From a virus, in the IMG/VR virus record IMGVR_UViG_3300039106_000596, positions 1 to 46,334 of that record: a DNA stretch of 46,334 nt; one strand, written 5' to 3'. Under the pieces are notes generated by a model that worked only from the letters and a program-made list of their open reading frames with translations, made no database searches and was not told where the DNA came from. The first letter of the stretch is position 1, and every line of letters starts with the position of its first letter. A program made the position numbers and the translations under genes. Below, piece by piece: positions 37,908 through 46,134 of the stretch.

Positions 37908-38220
37908 AATAATAGAAATAATTTTCTAAAGCCGCTTTATAGTCTTGTAATGAAGGTAGTAGTGGATAAGGAATAATCAATACCGCCCCATCGAAAATAT
38001 TATTTTCAAGACCCCCAAATTGAGGGTTCGCCTGTAAAATTAACCAACCAAAATACGGTGAATTATAATACTCTTGAGATACAACATCTAATCGACTACG
38101 AGCCACTTTATATATATAAGACTTATCAGTTGGTTTTTGAGGTAATTGCACAAAAGGAACAACGGTCTGTTCACCATTAATTAAAAAATCACTATATCTA
38201 TTCCAATATTGGTACGCCAT
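37897..38220 (-). CDS. 53: Baseplate wedge protein gp53-like (LysM-like)
   Basis: 107 aa. It begins MAYQYWNRYSDFLINGEQTV and has a LysM/gpX-like core: SRLDVVSQEYYNSPYFGWLI, ANPQFGG, then IFDGAVLIIPYP. This matches the gp53 wedge family of T4-like phages (T4 gp53 is 196 aa; cyanophage-type versions are shorter). It joins wedges through gp6 and gp25. The ATG overlaps the 1677-aa stop as TAATG, and the end overlaps the hub gene by 11 nt, so all three are likely translationally coupled. Confidence 0.82.
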   Translation of the reverse strand: MAYQYWNRYSDFLINGEQTVVPFVQLPQKPTDKSYIYKVARSRLDVVSQEYYNSPYFGWLILQANPQFGGLENNIFDGAVLIIPYPLLPSLQDYKAALENYFYYYGR

Positions 38221-41200
38221 TAGTTAAATTTTGCCTTTGAGATGAATACCTCACTTGATACTTCATCGTCCCATGTTTTATTATTTGTATTTTGGTTTTC
38301 AGTTGCACCTAAACCTTTAATTAAAGTTATCTGTCCATCAGTGTTTGCGTTTTCAGTTGTATACGTAAATAATCTTTTTTTCTTTAAAGTATATGGGGTA
38401 AACTTTAAGAAATTTTCTAATTCCTGTGTTTGCATGTGTTTAATAAACTCCTTAGTTATATCATTTTCATTCACAAATGCAGGTTTAGCAACATTAACCC
38501 AATATTCATTGAATCTCGTTGTCAAATTATTTCCATTTTCCGCACTTCCAATAAGACCCTGATTACTAATTATATTACCAATCATCGCATTTCTAAAGGT
38601 TTCATATTTTTTAGTATCAACAACATCGTCAGAAATAATCATATAAACCCTTCTAAACGGTACGTCAATAAAATTTGAAAAATTACTAAATGGAACAAAT
38701 ACTTTTTGACTTTCAGGTAATTTATAGTTTGGTGGGAAAACCAAAGTTCCTGTATATGATGTACCCCCAAATGTAAACGGAACATTTCCGTTTGTAATTT
38801 TATTAAATTCAGTAATGCCACTCTTAATTGCTAATATATCATTAGCTAATTCAATTAAAGTATCACTCGCACCTTGAGAACTTGGGTCGACAGTAGTAGT
38901 TGGTAATATTGTATATGATATCACATTACCTAATTTGTCTTGTTTACCGTCAGTACCTGAAGGTGCAGGATATCCTGACGGATAATAAAGAACTGTATTT
39001 GCCCTTGCAATATATCCAACATATACTTGTTGAGCATTTGTCATGTCTTGAGTAATTGTTGTTATTGCATTTTGATATGTCCCACTTTTTGTTTTAACAA
39101 AGTTTGTATAATTTTCTTTAAGTTGTCTTATAACCTTGTTTGGGAAATTGTATTCAGGTTTACTAATGAATTTGATGAATGGGTCATTTTCATTTTTAAT
39201 GTCCTTCAACAATTCTTCAGTAATTACGTTAATCCTACTTTCAGTATTGTTTGGTTTACCAAACATGTTCACAGGATTATTTTTGTCCGCCAAGAAAGCT
39301 CCGTCAGTGTAATTTCTTTCTAACATCCATTGTTGACGTAACGCATTATTGTATTGATTAACACTTTCACTAATTTTATTAACCACTGTTGTAAAATACG
39401 TTTGAGTTTGTTCCGAGAACTTATCCATAAACGTTTCATAACTAATAGTACCTGTTTGTCCTGTAGAACTAATACTATTAGTTAATATAGTACCTATCGT
39501 ATTTTCATTAGATAAACCATTGTTTGGTTGGGCATTATTAATCATTGGTGGAACAACACCAGATAACGCCGCAAATTGTAAGAACTCTTTATCCAATACT
39601 TGATAACTTGTATCAGTCACATCCGCTCTGTCATCATAAATTTCAGTGTTAGCATAGTAATTAAATGTCAGAGCATTTTGTAATCTATCCACAGACTCTT
39701 TCAGTCCACTACCACCAACAAAGTTAAATTGCATTGTCACTTTAGCAATCATAGGTTGAACCCCAATACCTTCAGGGTTAATATCTAAATTTTCATAAGC
39801 TAAACTTAAACTTGTTGGGATTATCTTTGTATTATAAAAATCACCAATTCTTAATATAAGAACTGGAGGTGCCCCAAATGCAGTGTTAGTAGCATTATTA
39901 TATTCTAACACATCCTTGCCACCAATTGATTTAACAACAGGTATTGTATCACCTGGTCTCATACATTGTTGTAAGAACGTTAATCTTGTATTTAATCCCT
40001 CAGGTGTTGTTGAGTGGAAGGCTGGTTGGAAGAACTTTAATTTATCTTTAAGGTTGTCGAATACCATAGGTGTTTCCTCTTTGATAACTTCAAAGTAATC
40101 ACATTCTGACAACAAAGCTCTTAACACTCTTTTTGTAATATTATCTCTAACTACCGCAACATTTTCAACTGTTGTTTGTGTCTCAGTTGTTGTAACAACA
40201 TTACCCGTAACAACTGTGGTTTTTTTAGGGGGTAATATAGGTTCAGGTTGTTCTAAATTAGATGTTATTTGAGATATATATGCTCTTCGACACGACATTG
40301 CAGGTGTAGTAAAAATATCCTTTGCACCTACTTGAGTATCCCCTCCACTAGCTTCACCATTTTCATCCGAACAATTAACCGTTTCTCCAGGTGAAAATTC
40401 GTACGGTGCTGTTGTAGTTTTAGATACTAAAGGTGTTGATTGAGCAATTTCACCAAACCCATTTCCCGCAACAACAGATAATCTTTGTTCTTGAATATAT
40501 TTTTTAGTCGCTGGGTTTTCTGCGAAAAATTTAATTACCGATTCAATTCTTCTGGCAGATAATGATTTATTATATTCAACTGTCTGAGGTGCAGAACAAC
40601 TTGAATCAATAACCACCTTAATTTTTAAAGTTGGGTTGGTATTCATTTGTTTTGCCAAGTCAATCGCCATTTCTTGAGCCACTTGATAGTTTGGTGTTAC
40701 AACTGTATCAAAAAATCTACCTAATTGTTCACCATTTGACTTACTTTCGTATAACGCAATATTTTCAGGATTTGTATATCTAGTGTATTCTTGAGAATAA
40801 TTTGGTGATGTACCTCTTTTTGGATAATCATTACCAAAATAAAATCCAATTTGTTGGTACTTTTTCATAAAGTAATCCGTACTACCCTCACCAGCCCCAC
40901 CTGAACCTGATACACCACCACCGCTATTATTTGCCGCAGCCTCAGGAAGTCCTGGTGGAATGGTGTTAATCACATATTGCATCTGTTCTCTTGTAAGTTC
41001 TTTTGATGTAATAGCTTGTTGTATTTGGAACAAATCGTTTGGATTGATTGTGTAATATTTTTTGGCTAACTCATATAAGTCATATTTTCTACATCCCGCA
41101 AAGAATGAATCCAAAATACTATCAATTCTTGGTTTGTTAGTTTCGTTAGCCAAAACTTTATTCACAATAACATTTAATACTGATGGGTGGTCAACTACAA

Positions 41201-43253
41201 TATCCCAAGTTAAACTACCACTTCTACTTGTATTTTTGTAAGTATAGATTGGTTCAGGTCTTCCAATAAAATCATTTGGATTCCAGTTAGCTTGAACCGA
41301 TTCATTGAATGTTAAATTATATGGTGGGAACCACATAACTCTACCACCGTTAGGACCTCTTTCACACACCGCCAAGTCTGAAACAGAATAACCTGGTGTG
41401 TTAGATGTCGCCCAAGCTAAGTTCTCTAACGAAAACATATATTTCTTAGCATAAGCATTATTCATAGACCCAATAATATTTGTTGAGTCTTGTCCACCTT
41501 CTTGTTTGTTTGGCGCAATATTAAGATTATACGTTTTATCTAAAACAGACCAAGCAAACCTTCTACCTTCAGTTGTAATACCATCAGTCTTTTGTAGGTC
41601 GTTGTATTGTAAATAAGGAATATCCTTGGCAAACACACGACAATATTCAGTTCCAACTTCTTGTCCAATCGCACCAACATAACTTAATACTCTTGAACCT
41701 TTAGTCATCTCTTTATATCCATCATTGAATACTTTACTAACTTGGTCAATCGCATTACCCGCATGTTTTAAACGGTTACCACCTTGTGGTTGGCTATCAA
41801 TAATTCTTTGGGTATCGTCAAGGATTGAACCTTCTCTAAATGTTCTTTCTGTTGACTCGGTTGAGTTGTATGATGACGGTTTAAAATCTTCATCATCGTT
41901 TGTAATCTCACCACCAATACCAACTTTCTTACCAGCATTACCTTTATATTTTGGAGATACCCATGTAAATCCACCTTCAATACCCCCACCATTACTGTAG
42001 GTTGGTCCGTTAGCCCCAAGTTTAATTTCTTTACTTGGTCCTTCATATAACTGAGCCAACTCTTCAGGACCATAAACAGGTGATTGTTGTTCATAACCAA
42101 ACGCATTGTTTGGAAGTGCTCCTGATGGAGAGAATATTCTTGAAGGGTCAGATGTTGTAGAACCAATGTAATAGTTGGCATTGTTTGTGTTGGTACCAAC
42201 AAGAGCCCCACCCAATCTATCAATTAAAGTTCTATCGTAACTTGGCTTATATTTGTTAAAGTTTATGTTCTTAAACAATAACGATTTTTGACCTTGACCT
42301 GTATTTTCAAAAAATATTTGAGAACCAGTCTTACCCGCACCTAAAAGATTACTAATAAGTTTACCACCCGCAGCCAAAGGATTACCCAATAATGCTTGTT
42401 GAATTGTAGTTGGTTGTGGTGGGTTAATACTTGGGTCCCAATACGAACCAGGGATTGTTGAGAATGGTACCTGACTACCCGCCAAACTTAAGGCAAATTG
42501 AGCCGCAGCACCCAACGGGTTTGATGGTACTGTAATGTTGTAGTTAGGTTCAATTAATGGAACGTTACCTGTTAAGATATTAACAAGGTTTGTACTACTA
42601 TTAACATTTAATATGTTTGCCCTACCTAAAGTTTCTCTAATGATTGCTCTACCAATTCGGTCTTCAAACTCTTTCTTTAAAGTTTTTGCACCCAAACGAG
42701 CAATAAACGAGTCAGAACTTAATAAACCATTACTACCAAGTGGGTCAGGATTTAATAATATCGATACTGAACGATAAGACGATGGATTGAATGTTGGGTA
42801 TGGTTGTCCGTTTGGTGGTCTATCTTGGTCAGGTCTAACAGTTTCTAAAGTTACTACCGCCTCACCAGCATCAAAGTTATTATTACTTGAATAAGCATTT
42901 AACGGTCTCCATAGTTGAGTTGCAGCAAATCCTGAATCAACAATGTGAGCATCTTGTTGTCCAGGTCCATACTCACCTTGGTTAGAAATTGTATTTAAAT
43001 TACCTGTTAAGTCAGGCGCAAATTCATATCCTCCCTCATTACCCCATCTATTAAGTGGATATTGTTTGTCGGCAAAAAATGTTGTGTCTATTAAGAAATC
43101 GGGTGAATCAACAGGTGTTAAATCTTGTTGAATTACTTCGTATGTAATTGGCGGGGTCGCAGGACTTGGTGATTTAGCATAAGGAACTAAATTACGAGTC
43201 ATCAGTTTTTTTCTGAATCCTTCGGTGTTAATATAATCTAACGGACTACCCAT
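38220..43253 (-). CDS. Giant baseplate protein with tube-cap-like segment and OmpA-C-like domain
   Basis: 1677 aa, ATG at 43251-43253. Residues ~600-700 (YMFSLENLAWATSNTPGYSV; WFPPYNLTFNESV; FIGRPEPIYTYKNTSRSGSL; VDHPSVLN) have the style of tube-like baseplate proteins such as gp48/gp54 (inferred). Residues ~850-945 look like an OmpA-C peptidoglycan-binding domain: KIKVVIDSSCSAPQ, YNKSLSARRIESVIKFFAEN, LSVVAGNGFGE. The remainder includes a Gly/Ser linker (~795-815) and long helical and beta regions. It directly follows the tape measure, where tube-initiation proteins are expected. A TATTTATTA box lies 12 nt upstream of the start. No catalytic motif seen. Confidence 0.7.
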   Translation of the reverse strand: MGSPLDYINTEGFRKKLMTRNLVPYAKSPSPATPPITYEVIQQDLTPVDSPDFLIDTTFFADKQYPLNRWGNEGGYEFAPDLTGNLNTISNQGEYGPGQQDAHIVDSGFAATQLWRPLNAYSSNNNFDAGEAVVTLETVRPDQDRPPNGQPYPTFNPSSYRSVSILLNPDPLGSNGLLSSDSFIARLGAKTLKKEFEDRIGRAIIRETLGRANILNVNSSTNLVNILTGNVPLIEPNYNITVPSNPLGAAAQFALSLAGSQVPFSTIPGSYWDPSINPPQPTTIQQALLGNPLAAGGKLISNLLGAGKTGSQIFFENTGQGQKSLLFKNINFNKYKPSYDRTLIDRLGGALVGTNTNNANYYIGSTTSDPSRIFSPSGALPNNAFGYEQQSPVYGPEELAQLYEGPSKEIKLGANGPTYSNGGGIEGGFTWVSPKYKGNAGKKVGIGGEITNDDEDFKPSSYNSTESTERTFREGSILDDTQRIIDSQPQGGNRLKHAGNAIDQVSKVFNDGYKEMTKGSRVLSYVGAIGQEVGTEYCRVFAKDIPYLQYNDLQKTDGITTEGRRFAWSVLDKTYNLNIAPNKQEGGQDSTNIIGSMNNAYAKKYMFSLENLAWATSNTPGYSVSDLAVCERGPNGGRVMWFPPYNLTFNESVQANWNPNDFIGRPEPIYTYKNTSRSGSLTWDIVVDHPSVLNVIVNKVLANETNKPRIDSILDSFFAGCRKYDLYELAKKYYTINPNDLFQIQQAITSKELTREQMQYVINTIPPGLPEAAANNSGGGVSGSGGAGEGSTDYFMKKYQQIGFYFGNDYPKRGTSPNYSQEYTRYTNPENIALYESKSNGEQLGRFFDTVVTPNYQVAQEMAIDLAKQMNTNPTLKIKVVIDSSCSAPQTVEYNKSLSARRIESVIKFFAENPATKKYIQEQRLSVVAGNGFGEIAQSTPLVSKTTTAPYEFSPGETVNCSDENGEASGGDTQVGAKDIFTTPAMSCRRAYISQITSNLEQPEPILPPKKTTVVTGNVVTTTETQTTVENVAVVRDNITKRVLRALLSECDYFEVIKEETPMVFDNLKDKLKFFQPAFHSTTPEGLNTRLTFLQQCMRPGDTIPVVKSIGGKDVLEYNNATNTAFGAPPVLILRIGDFYNTKIIPTSLSLAYENLDINPEGIGVQPMIAKVTMQFNFVGGSGLKESVDRLQNALTFNYYANTEIYDDRADVTDTSYQVLDKEFLQFAALSGVVPPMINNAQPNNGLSNENTIGTILTNSISSTGQTGTISYETFMDKFSEQTQTYFTTVVNKISESVNQYNNALRQQWMLERNYTDGAFLADKNNPVNMFGKPNNTESRINVITEELLKDIKNENDPFIKFISKPEYNFPNKVIRQLKENYTNFVKTKSGTYQNAITTITQDMTNAQQVYVGYIARANTVLYYPSGYPAPSGTDGKQDKLGNVISYTILPTTTVDPSSQGASDTLIELANDILAIKSGITEFNKITNGNVPFTFGGTSYTGTLVFPPNYKLPESQKVFVPFSNFSNFIDVPFRRVYMIISDDVVDTKKYETFRNAMIGNIISNQGLIGSAENGNNLTTRFNEYWVNVAKPAFVNENDITKEFIKHMQTQELENFLKFTPYTLKKKRLFTYTTENANTDGQITLIKGLGATENQNTNNKTWDDEVSSEVFISKAKFN

Positions 43254-43265
43254 TTAAATCTTTAC

Positions 43266-43274
43266 TAATAAATA
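43266..43274 (-). promoter_or_regulatory. Candidate late-promoter box TATTTATTA
   Basis: The minus strand reads TATTTATTA, 12 nt before the ATG of the 1677-aa gene, in the 41-nt gap after the tape measure. Confidence 0.5.
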
Positions 43275-43294
43275 GGTTGATTGAGTTTTTTTTA

Positions 43295-45136
43295 TCATTG
43301 ATAAGTTGGAACACCCGCACCTTTTGTATCTTTTCCAAGAGTTGCAACATATTGTTTAAATCCTTCACTATTGAATATTTGAGTTAATTGTTGTTGTGTT
43401 AACCCATTAGCTCCAACAGGACCATCTATAGTTATTTTAATATTACCCGTTACGTTGTTTGTAACATTAGTTGTTTTTGGCTGAGTTGTTTCTATTTGTT
43501 TTGAAACTTGATTAGAAATCCTTTCACCTAAAACATTTGACTCACTTAGAGGTTTTACTTGAGCCTTTTGTTTAACCGCCTCAACCGAAGACTTTAACGG
43601 TGAACCAAGTGCTTCCAAAGTTTCATTTGCAAATGCCCTAAATTCTTTTTCAATTCCACTACTTCCTTTAATATTTTTAGCACTGGCCTCTAAAATACCT
43701 TTAAGAGCTTTCGCTCCACTTTCACCCAATGAATTTGCTCCACTAATAACACTATTTTCTAATTGTTCAATTTTTTTAGCAAAGTCAGCATCAGATATTT
43801 TACCTGCGTCTTTAGCAGTAAATAAATCTCTCATACTGTCAACCGCATCTGTAACACTTTCAGTAATTTTAGCACTTTCAGGAACTGCGCTATAAATGTC
43901 TTTTGAAAGTTCTCTAATAATTCTATCGGCACCATAAATGTTTTCACGGACTACAGGTGTTGCCGCAATACCGTAAGCAACTTTAGCAGTAATGGCTTTA
44001 ACGTTCGCCGCCATTTCTTGTGTAACGGTTAATTGACTTGCTTGAATTCCCTCAAGAGTTTTTGGCCTTTCTTCTTCTCTTCTTTTTATTTCTTTAAATT
44101 GTTCGTCTGTCAACTCACTTAACTTCTTTTGTTCAATAATACCTGTTTCATCGTCTTTAAGTTGAACAACATATTCACCGCCCTTCATTGTTGCCATATT
44201 GGCCAACAATTTTTTGTCATCTTCACTATCAAATTGTATTTCAGGATTAATAGCAGATATTCTTTTGTCTAAATCTGCCGCAGCGATAGCAGCTTTACTT
44301 AATTCTGCTGCAGATAATCCAGTTTCTTTTTCAAGTTCCCTAAGTGTTAACACACCTTGAGGATTTATTCTAAATGATTGTGTTTTTTCATCAAATTCTG
44401 TAAATTGTTTAGCAGCTTTAATAATACTATCTTGTAAACCTGATGGGTCATTAATTGATTGGTTCATTAATGCAAACGGGTCCGCTAAATTACCAATAGA
44501 AACACCTAATCTTTGAAAACCAGCCGCAGTTTTTACCGCTTCTTCAGGGTCTAAAACTTTATCCGCTAAAGTAAATGTCTGTTGCATGTCAAACCTTAAC
44601 ATTGAAGCTTGAGCTGCCATTTTTGTTAAACCTTGGATACCACCTTCAAACTGATATCTATTCATTTTGGACATGTTAGCTTCAACATCGTCCATTACCA
44701 TATCAGCATTTAATCCAAGACTTTGAATATATTGAATTGAATTTTCAAGGTTTGTACCTATTTGAGATGTTTCAATACCTACCTCAGCAAATTTGGTAAC
44801 TAATGTACCTACATCAGTACCTAATATTTTGTTTGCTGCATATAATTTCGAAACTTGTTCTTCGGTCGCAATTACATTTCTTTTTGACCCTTCCGCAATC
44901 CCCTCCATTGTGGCCGCCGCAGATGCAGCATCACCACCTAAACGAATTACTCCTGCCGCAGACCTTGAAATGGCATCCCCCAATTCGTCCATTCGGGTTC
45001 TGCCCATTAAAAACGCTGCGTTCAGTTTTTCGGATAAATCAAACATGTTATCCATAGCCTTGGCTGCAGCCTCTAAAGGCGACGCAAGGGCTTCAACACT
45101 CTTTTTTAATTCATCTATCTCTTGTTTTGACGGCAT
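43295..45136 (-). CDS. 29: Tail tape-measure protein (gp29-like)
   Basis: 613 aa, similar in length to T4 gp29 (590 aa). It is mostly Ala/Glu/Lys/Leu-rich helix typical of tape measures (KKSVEALASPLEAAAKAMDN; SRSAAGVIRLGGDAASAAAT), with a central charged region (~300-370) and a C-terminal Thr/Asn-rich tail (TNVTNNVTGNIKITIDGPVG). No long hydrophobic transmembrane segment stands out. Tape-measure length sets tail length. Position between tube/chaperone genes and baseplate-initiator genes is the classic one. A TATTTATAT box lies 16 nt upstream of the ATG. Confidence 0.8.
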   Translation of the reverse strand: MPSKQEIDELKKSVEALASPLEAAAKAMDNMFDLSEKLNAAFLMGRTRMDELGDAISRSAAGVIRLGGDAASAAATMEGIAEGSKRNVIATEEQVSKLYAANKILGTDVGTLVTKFAEVGIETSQIGTNLENSIQYIQSLGLNADMVMDDVEANMSKMNRYQFEGGIQGLTKMAAQASMLRFDMQQTFTLADKVLDPEEAVKTAAGFQRLGVSIGNLADPFALMNQSINDPSGLQDSIIKAAKQFTEFDEKTQSFRINPQGVLTLRELEKETGLSAAELSKAAIAAADLDKRISAINPEIQFDSEDDKKLLANMATMKGGEYVVQLKDDETGIIEQKKLSELTDEQFKEIKRREEERPKTLEGIQASQLTVTQEMAANVKAITAKVAYGIAATPVVRENIYGADRIIRELSKDIYSAVPESAKITESVTDAVDSMRDLFTAKDAGKISDADFAKKIEQLENSVISGANSLGESGAKALKGILEASAKNIKGSSGIEKEFRAFANETLEALGSPLKSSVEAVKQKAQVKPLSESNVLGERISNQVSKQIETTQPKTTNVTNNVTGNIKITIDGPVGANGLTQQQLTQIFNSEGFKQYVATLGKDTKGAGVPTYQ

Positions 45137-45152
45137 TTAAATTTTGGTTTCT

Positions 45153-45161
45153 ATATAAATA
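45153..45161 (-). promoter_or_regulatory. Candidate late-promoter box TATTTATAT
   Basis: The minus strand reads TATTTATATAGAAAC, 16 nt before the tape-measure ATG. The same 15-mer occurs before the 74-aa gene. A 10-bp hairpin ends 2 nt upstream of the box. Confidence 0.5.
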
Positions 45162-45163
45162 GA

Positions 45164-45190
45164 AGAAGGACTAATTTTTTTAGTCCTTCT
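45164..45190 (-). other. Hairpin overlapping the end of the 59-aa gene
   Basis: Perfect 10-bp inverted repeat AGAAGGACTA / TAGTCCTTCT (45164-45173 and 45181-45190) with a 7-nt A/T loop that includes the 59-aa gene's stop codon. It has no T-tract on the minus strand, so it is not a standard terminator. It could affect mRNA processing or translation. Confidence 0.5.
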
Positions 45191-45359
45191 GATTATCTTC
45201 TATCCATTTATTAAGTAGATATTTTCTAACAAATATTGGCATCCTTTCAAAATCTTGATAGGAAACCTTTAACAATGTTGTTAAATAATAAAATTCGTCG
45301 ATTTGACTTTTCCTATACTCAGAAGAAAGGGCGAAAAAAGTCGACCCCAAAACCAACAT
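45180..45359 (-). CDS. Small 59-aa protein, candidate tail assembly chaperone partner
   Basis: Translated from the minus strand: 59 aa starting MLVLGSTFFALSSEYRKSQ and ending LLNKWIEDNQKD, stop TAA at 45180-45182. The ATG (45357-45359) comes directly after an in-frame TGA and lies 41 nt inside the end of the 247-aa gene, in the +1 frame relative to it. An AGGAG lies ~15 nt upstream, rather far for an RBS. The helical YQDFERMP...RKYLL style resembles the small partner encoded between chaperone and tape measure in many tailed phages; a gp51-type baseplate factor is an alternative. It may be made on its own or as a frameshift extension of the 247-aa protein. Confidence 0.7.
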   Translation of the reverse strand: MLVLGSTFFALSSEYRKSQIDEFYYLTTLLKVSYQDFERMPIFVRKYLLNKWIEDNQKD

Positions 45360-46062
45360 TCACTGTTAGTTTTTCTCCTGACGGGGTCATAATTGTTTTG
45401 TTCATGTCTAATCTTGGTTCATTTTCATTCATAAAATTTCTAATGAACTTTGAATCCGCAATTGGCATCGACTCAATAAACTTAGCAATTTGAGCTCTAT
45501 CTCTTGAACCATCCACCTCTAATATTTCTCTTTCCATTCTCCACGTAACTTTTGGTACAACTCTACCTTGTGGATATGTCGAAGCCATACGGCTGATGTC
45601 TTGAATCTCACCGTAAGATAATGGTTTAATCTTAATAGTCGATTGTGATTTTGGTAACATTACAGTAAATGTACCATCTTCATTTGGTTTTTGATTACTA
45701 ATAATTGACAATTCGTCCAACATAACAGTGGTTTGAAATTGTTTTCTAGTTACAGGGTCAGTAACATTGATAGTCATTTCAGGACCAAATGCAGTATTTC
45801 TTAAAAAGATAAGAATCGCCTCAACATCACCTTCGATTAAGTCTTCAACTTTAATGTCTGGTTCATATATTTTAGCTCTCAACAAAGCCATAGTTAAGTC
45901 ATTCGCCCCACCCATCAAAATATTTTCATCTGATGCGGTAAGATAACCAACTTTAATAGCTTTCTTTTTATTCTTGTAAAATACTCCTTGTGAGGGTAAT
46001 TGAACCACGTCATGTGGTAGTGTAAAATTTTCTTGACCGAAGTCTCTTGCTTGATTTTCCAT
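45319..46062 (-). CDS. 26: gp26-like baseplate/tail assembly protein (T4_baseplate family)
   Basis: 247 aa (T4 gp26 is 208 aa). It contains VGYLTASDENILMGGANDLT, VEDLIEGDVEAILIFLRNTA and FGPEMTINVTDPVTRKQF, the characteristic core of the gp26-type T4 baseplate family, in which a D-x-x-x-L/I-L-I-x-L-R segment follows an N-terminal ENIL motif. In phage order it lies exactly where tail assembly chaperones are found, between tube and tape measure. Its last 14 codons overlap the 59-aa ORF, including a T6C run at 45339-45333. The ATG directly follows the T-tract of a terminator hairpin, so expression may depend on readthrough. No TATTTAT box lies between that hairpin and the ATG. Confidence 0.75.
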   Translation of the reverse strand: MENQARDFGQENFTLPHDVVQLPSQGVFYKNKKKAIKVGYLTASDENILMGGANDLTMALLRAKIYEPDIKVEDLIEGDVEAILIFLRNTAFGPEMTINVTDPVTRKQFQTTVMLDELSIISNQKPNEDGTFTVMLPKSQSTIKIKPLSYGEIQDISRMASTYPQGRVVPKVTWRMEREILEVDGSRDRAQIAKFIESMPIADSKFIRNFMNENEPRLDMNKTIMTPSGEKLTVNVGFGVDFFRPFF

Positions 46063-46100
46063 ATAAAAAAATAACCGTAAAGTTTATTAGCTTTACGGTT
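46063..46100 (-). terminator. Rho-independent terminator between tail tube and gp26-like gene
   Basis: Perfect 10-bp stem AACCGTAAAG / CTTTACGGTT (46073-46082 and 46091-46100), loop 8 nt, followed on the minus strand by ATTTTTTTAT. Its T-tract touches the ATG of the next gene. It would reduce transcription after the abundant tube gene. Confidence 0.88.
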
Positions 46101-46134
46101 AAATATAAATGAGTATGATTTTATGTAAATAGTA

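Noticed and set aside
43275-43294. Terminator after the tape-measure gene
   Set aside because: The TTATCA/TGATAA pair at the stop leaves a one-nucleotide loop, and the following run on the minus strand is A rather than T.
9812-45161. Plus-strand TATAAATA sequences matching the T4 late -10 consensus
   Set aside because: They are the reverse complement of some minus-strand TATTTAT boxes (near 45155, 30522, 9812). They would direct transcription away from the following genes, and no plus-strand genes exist.
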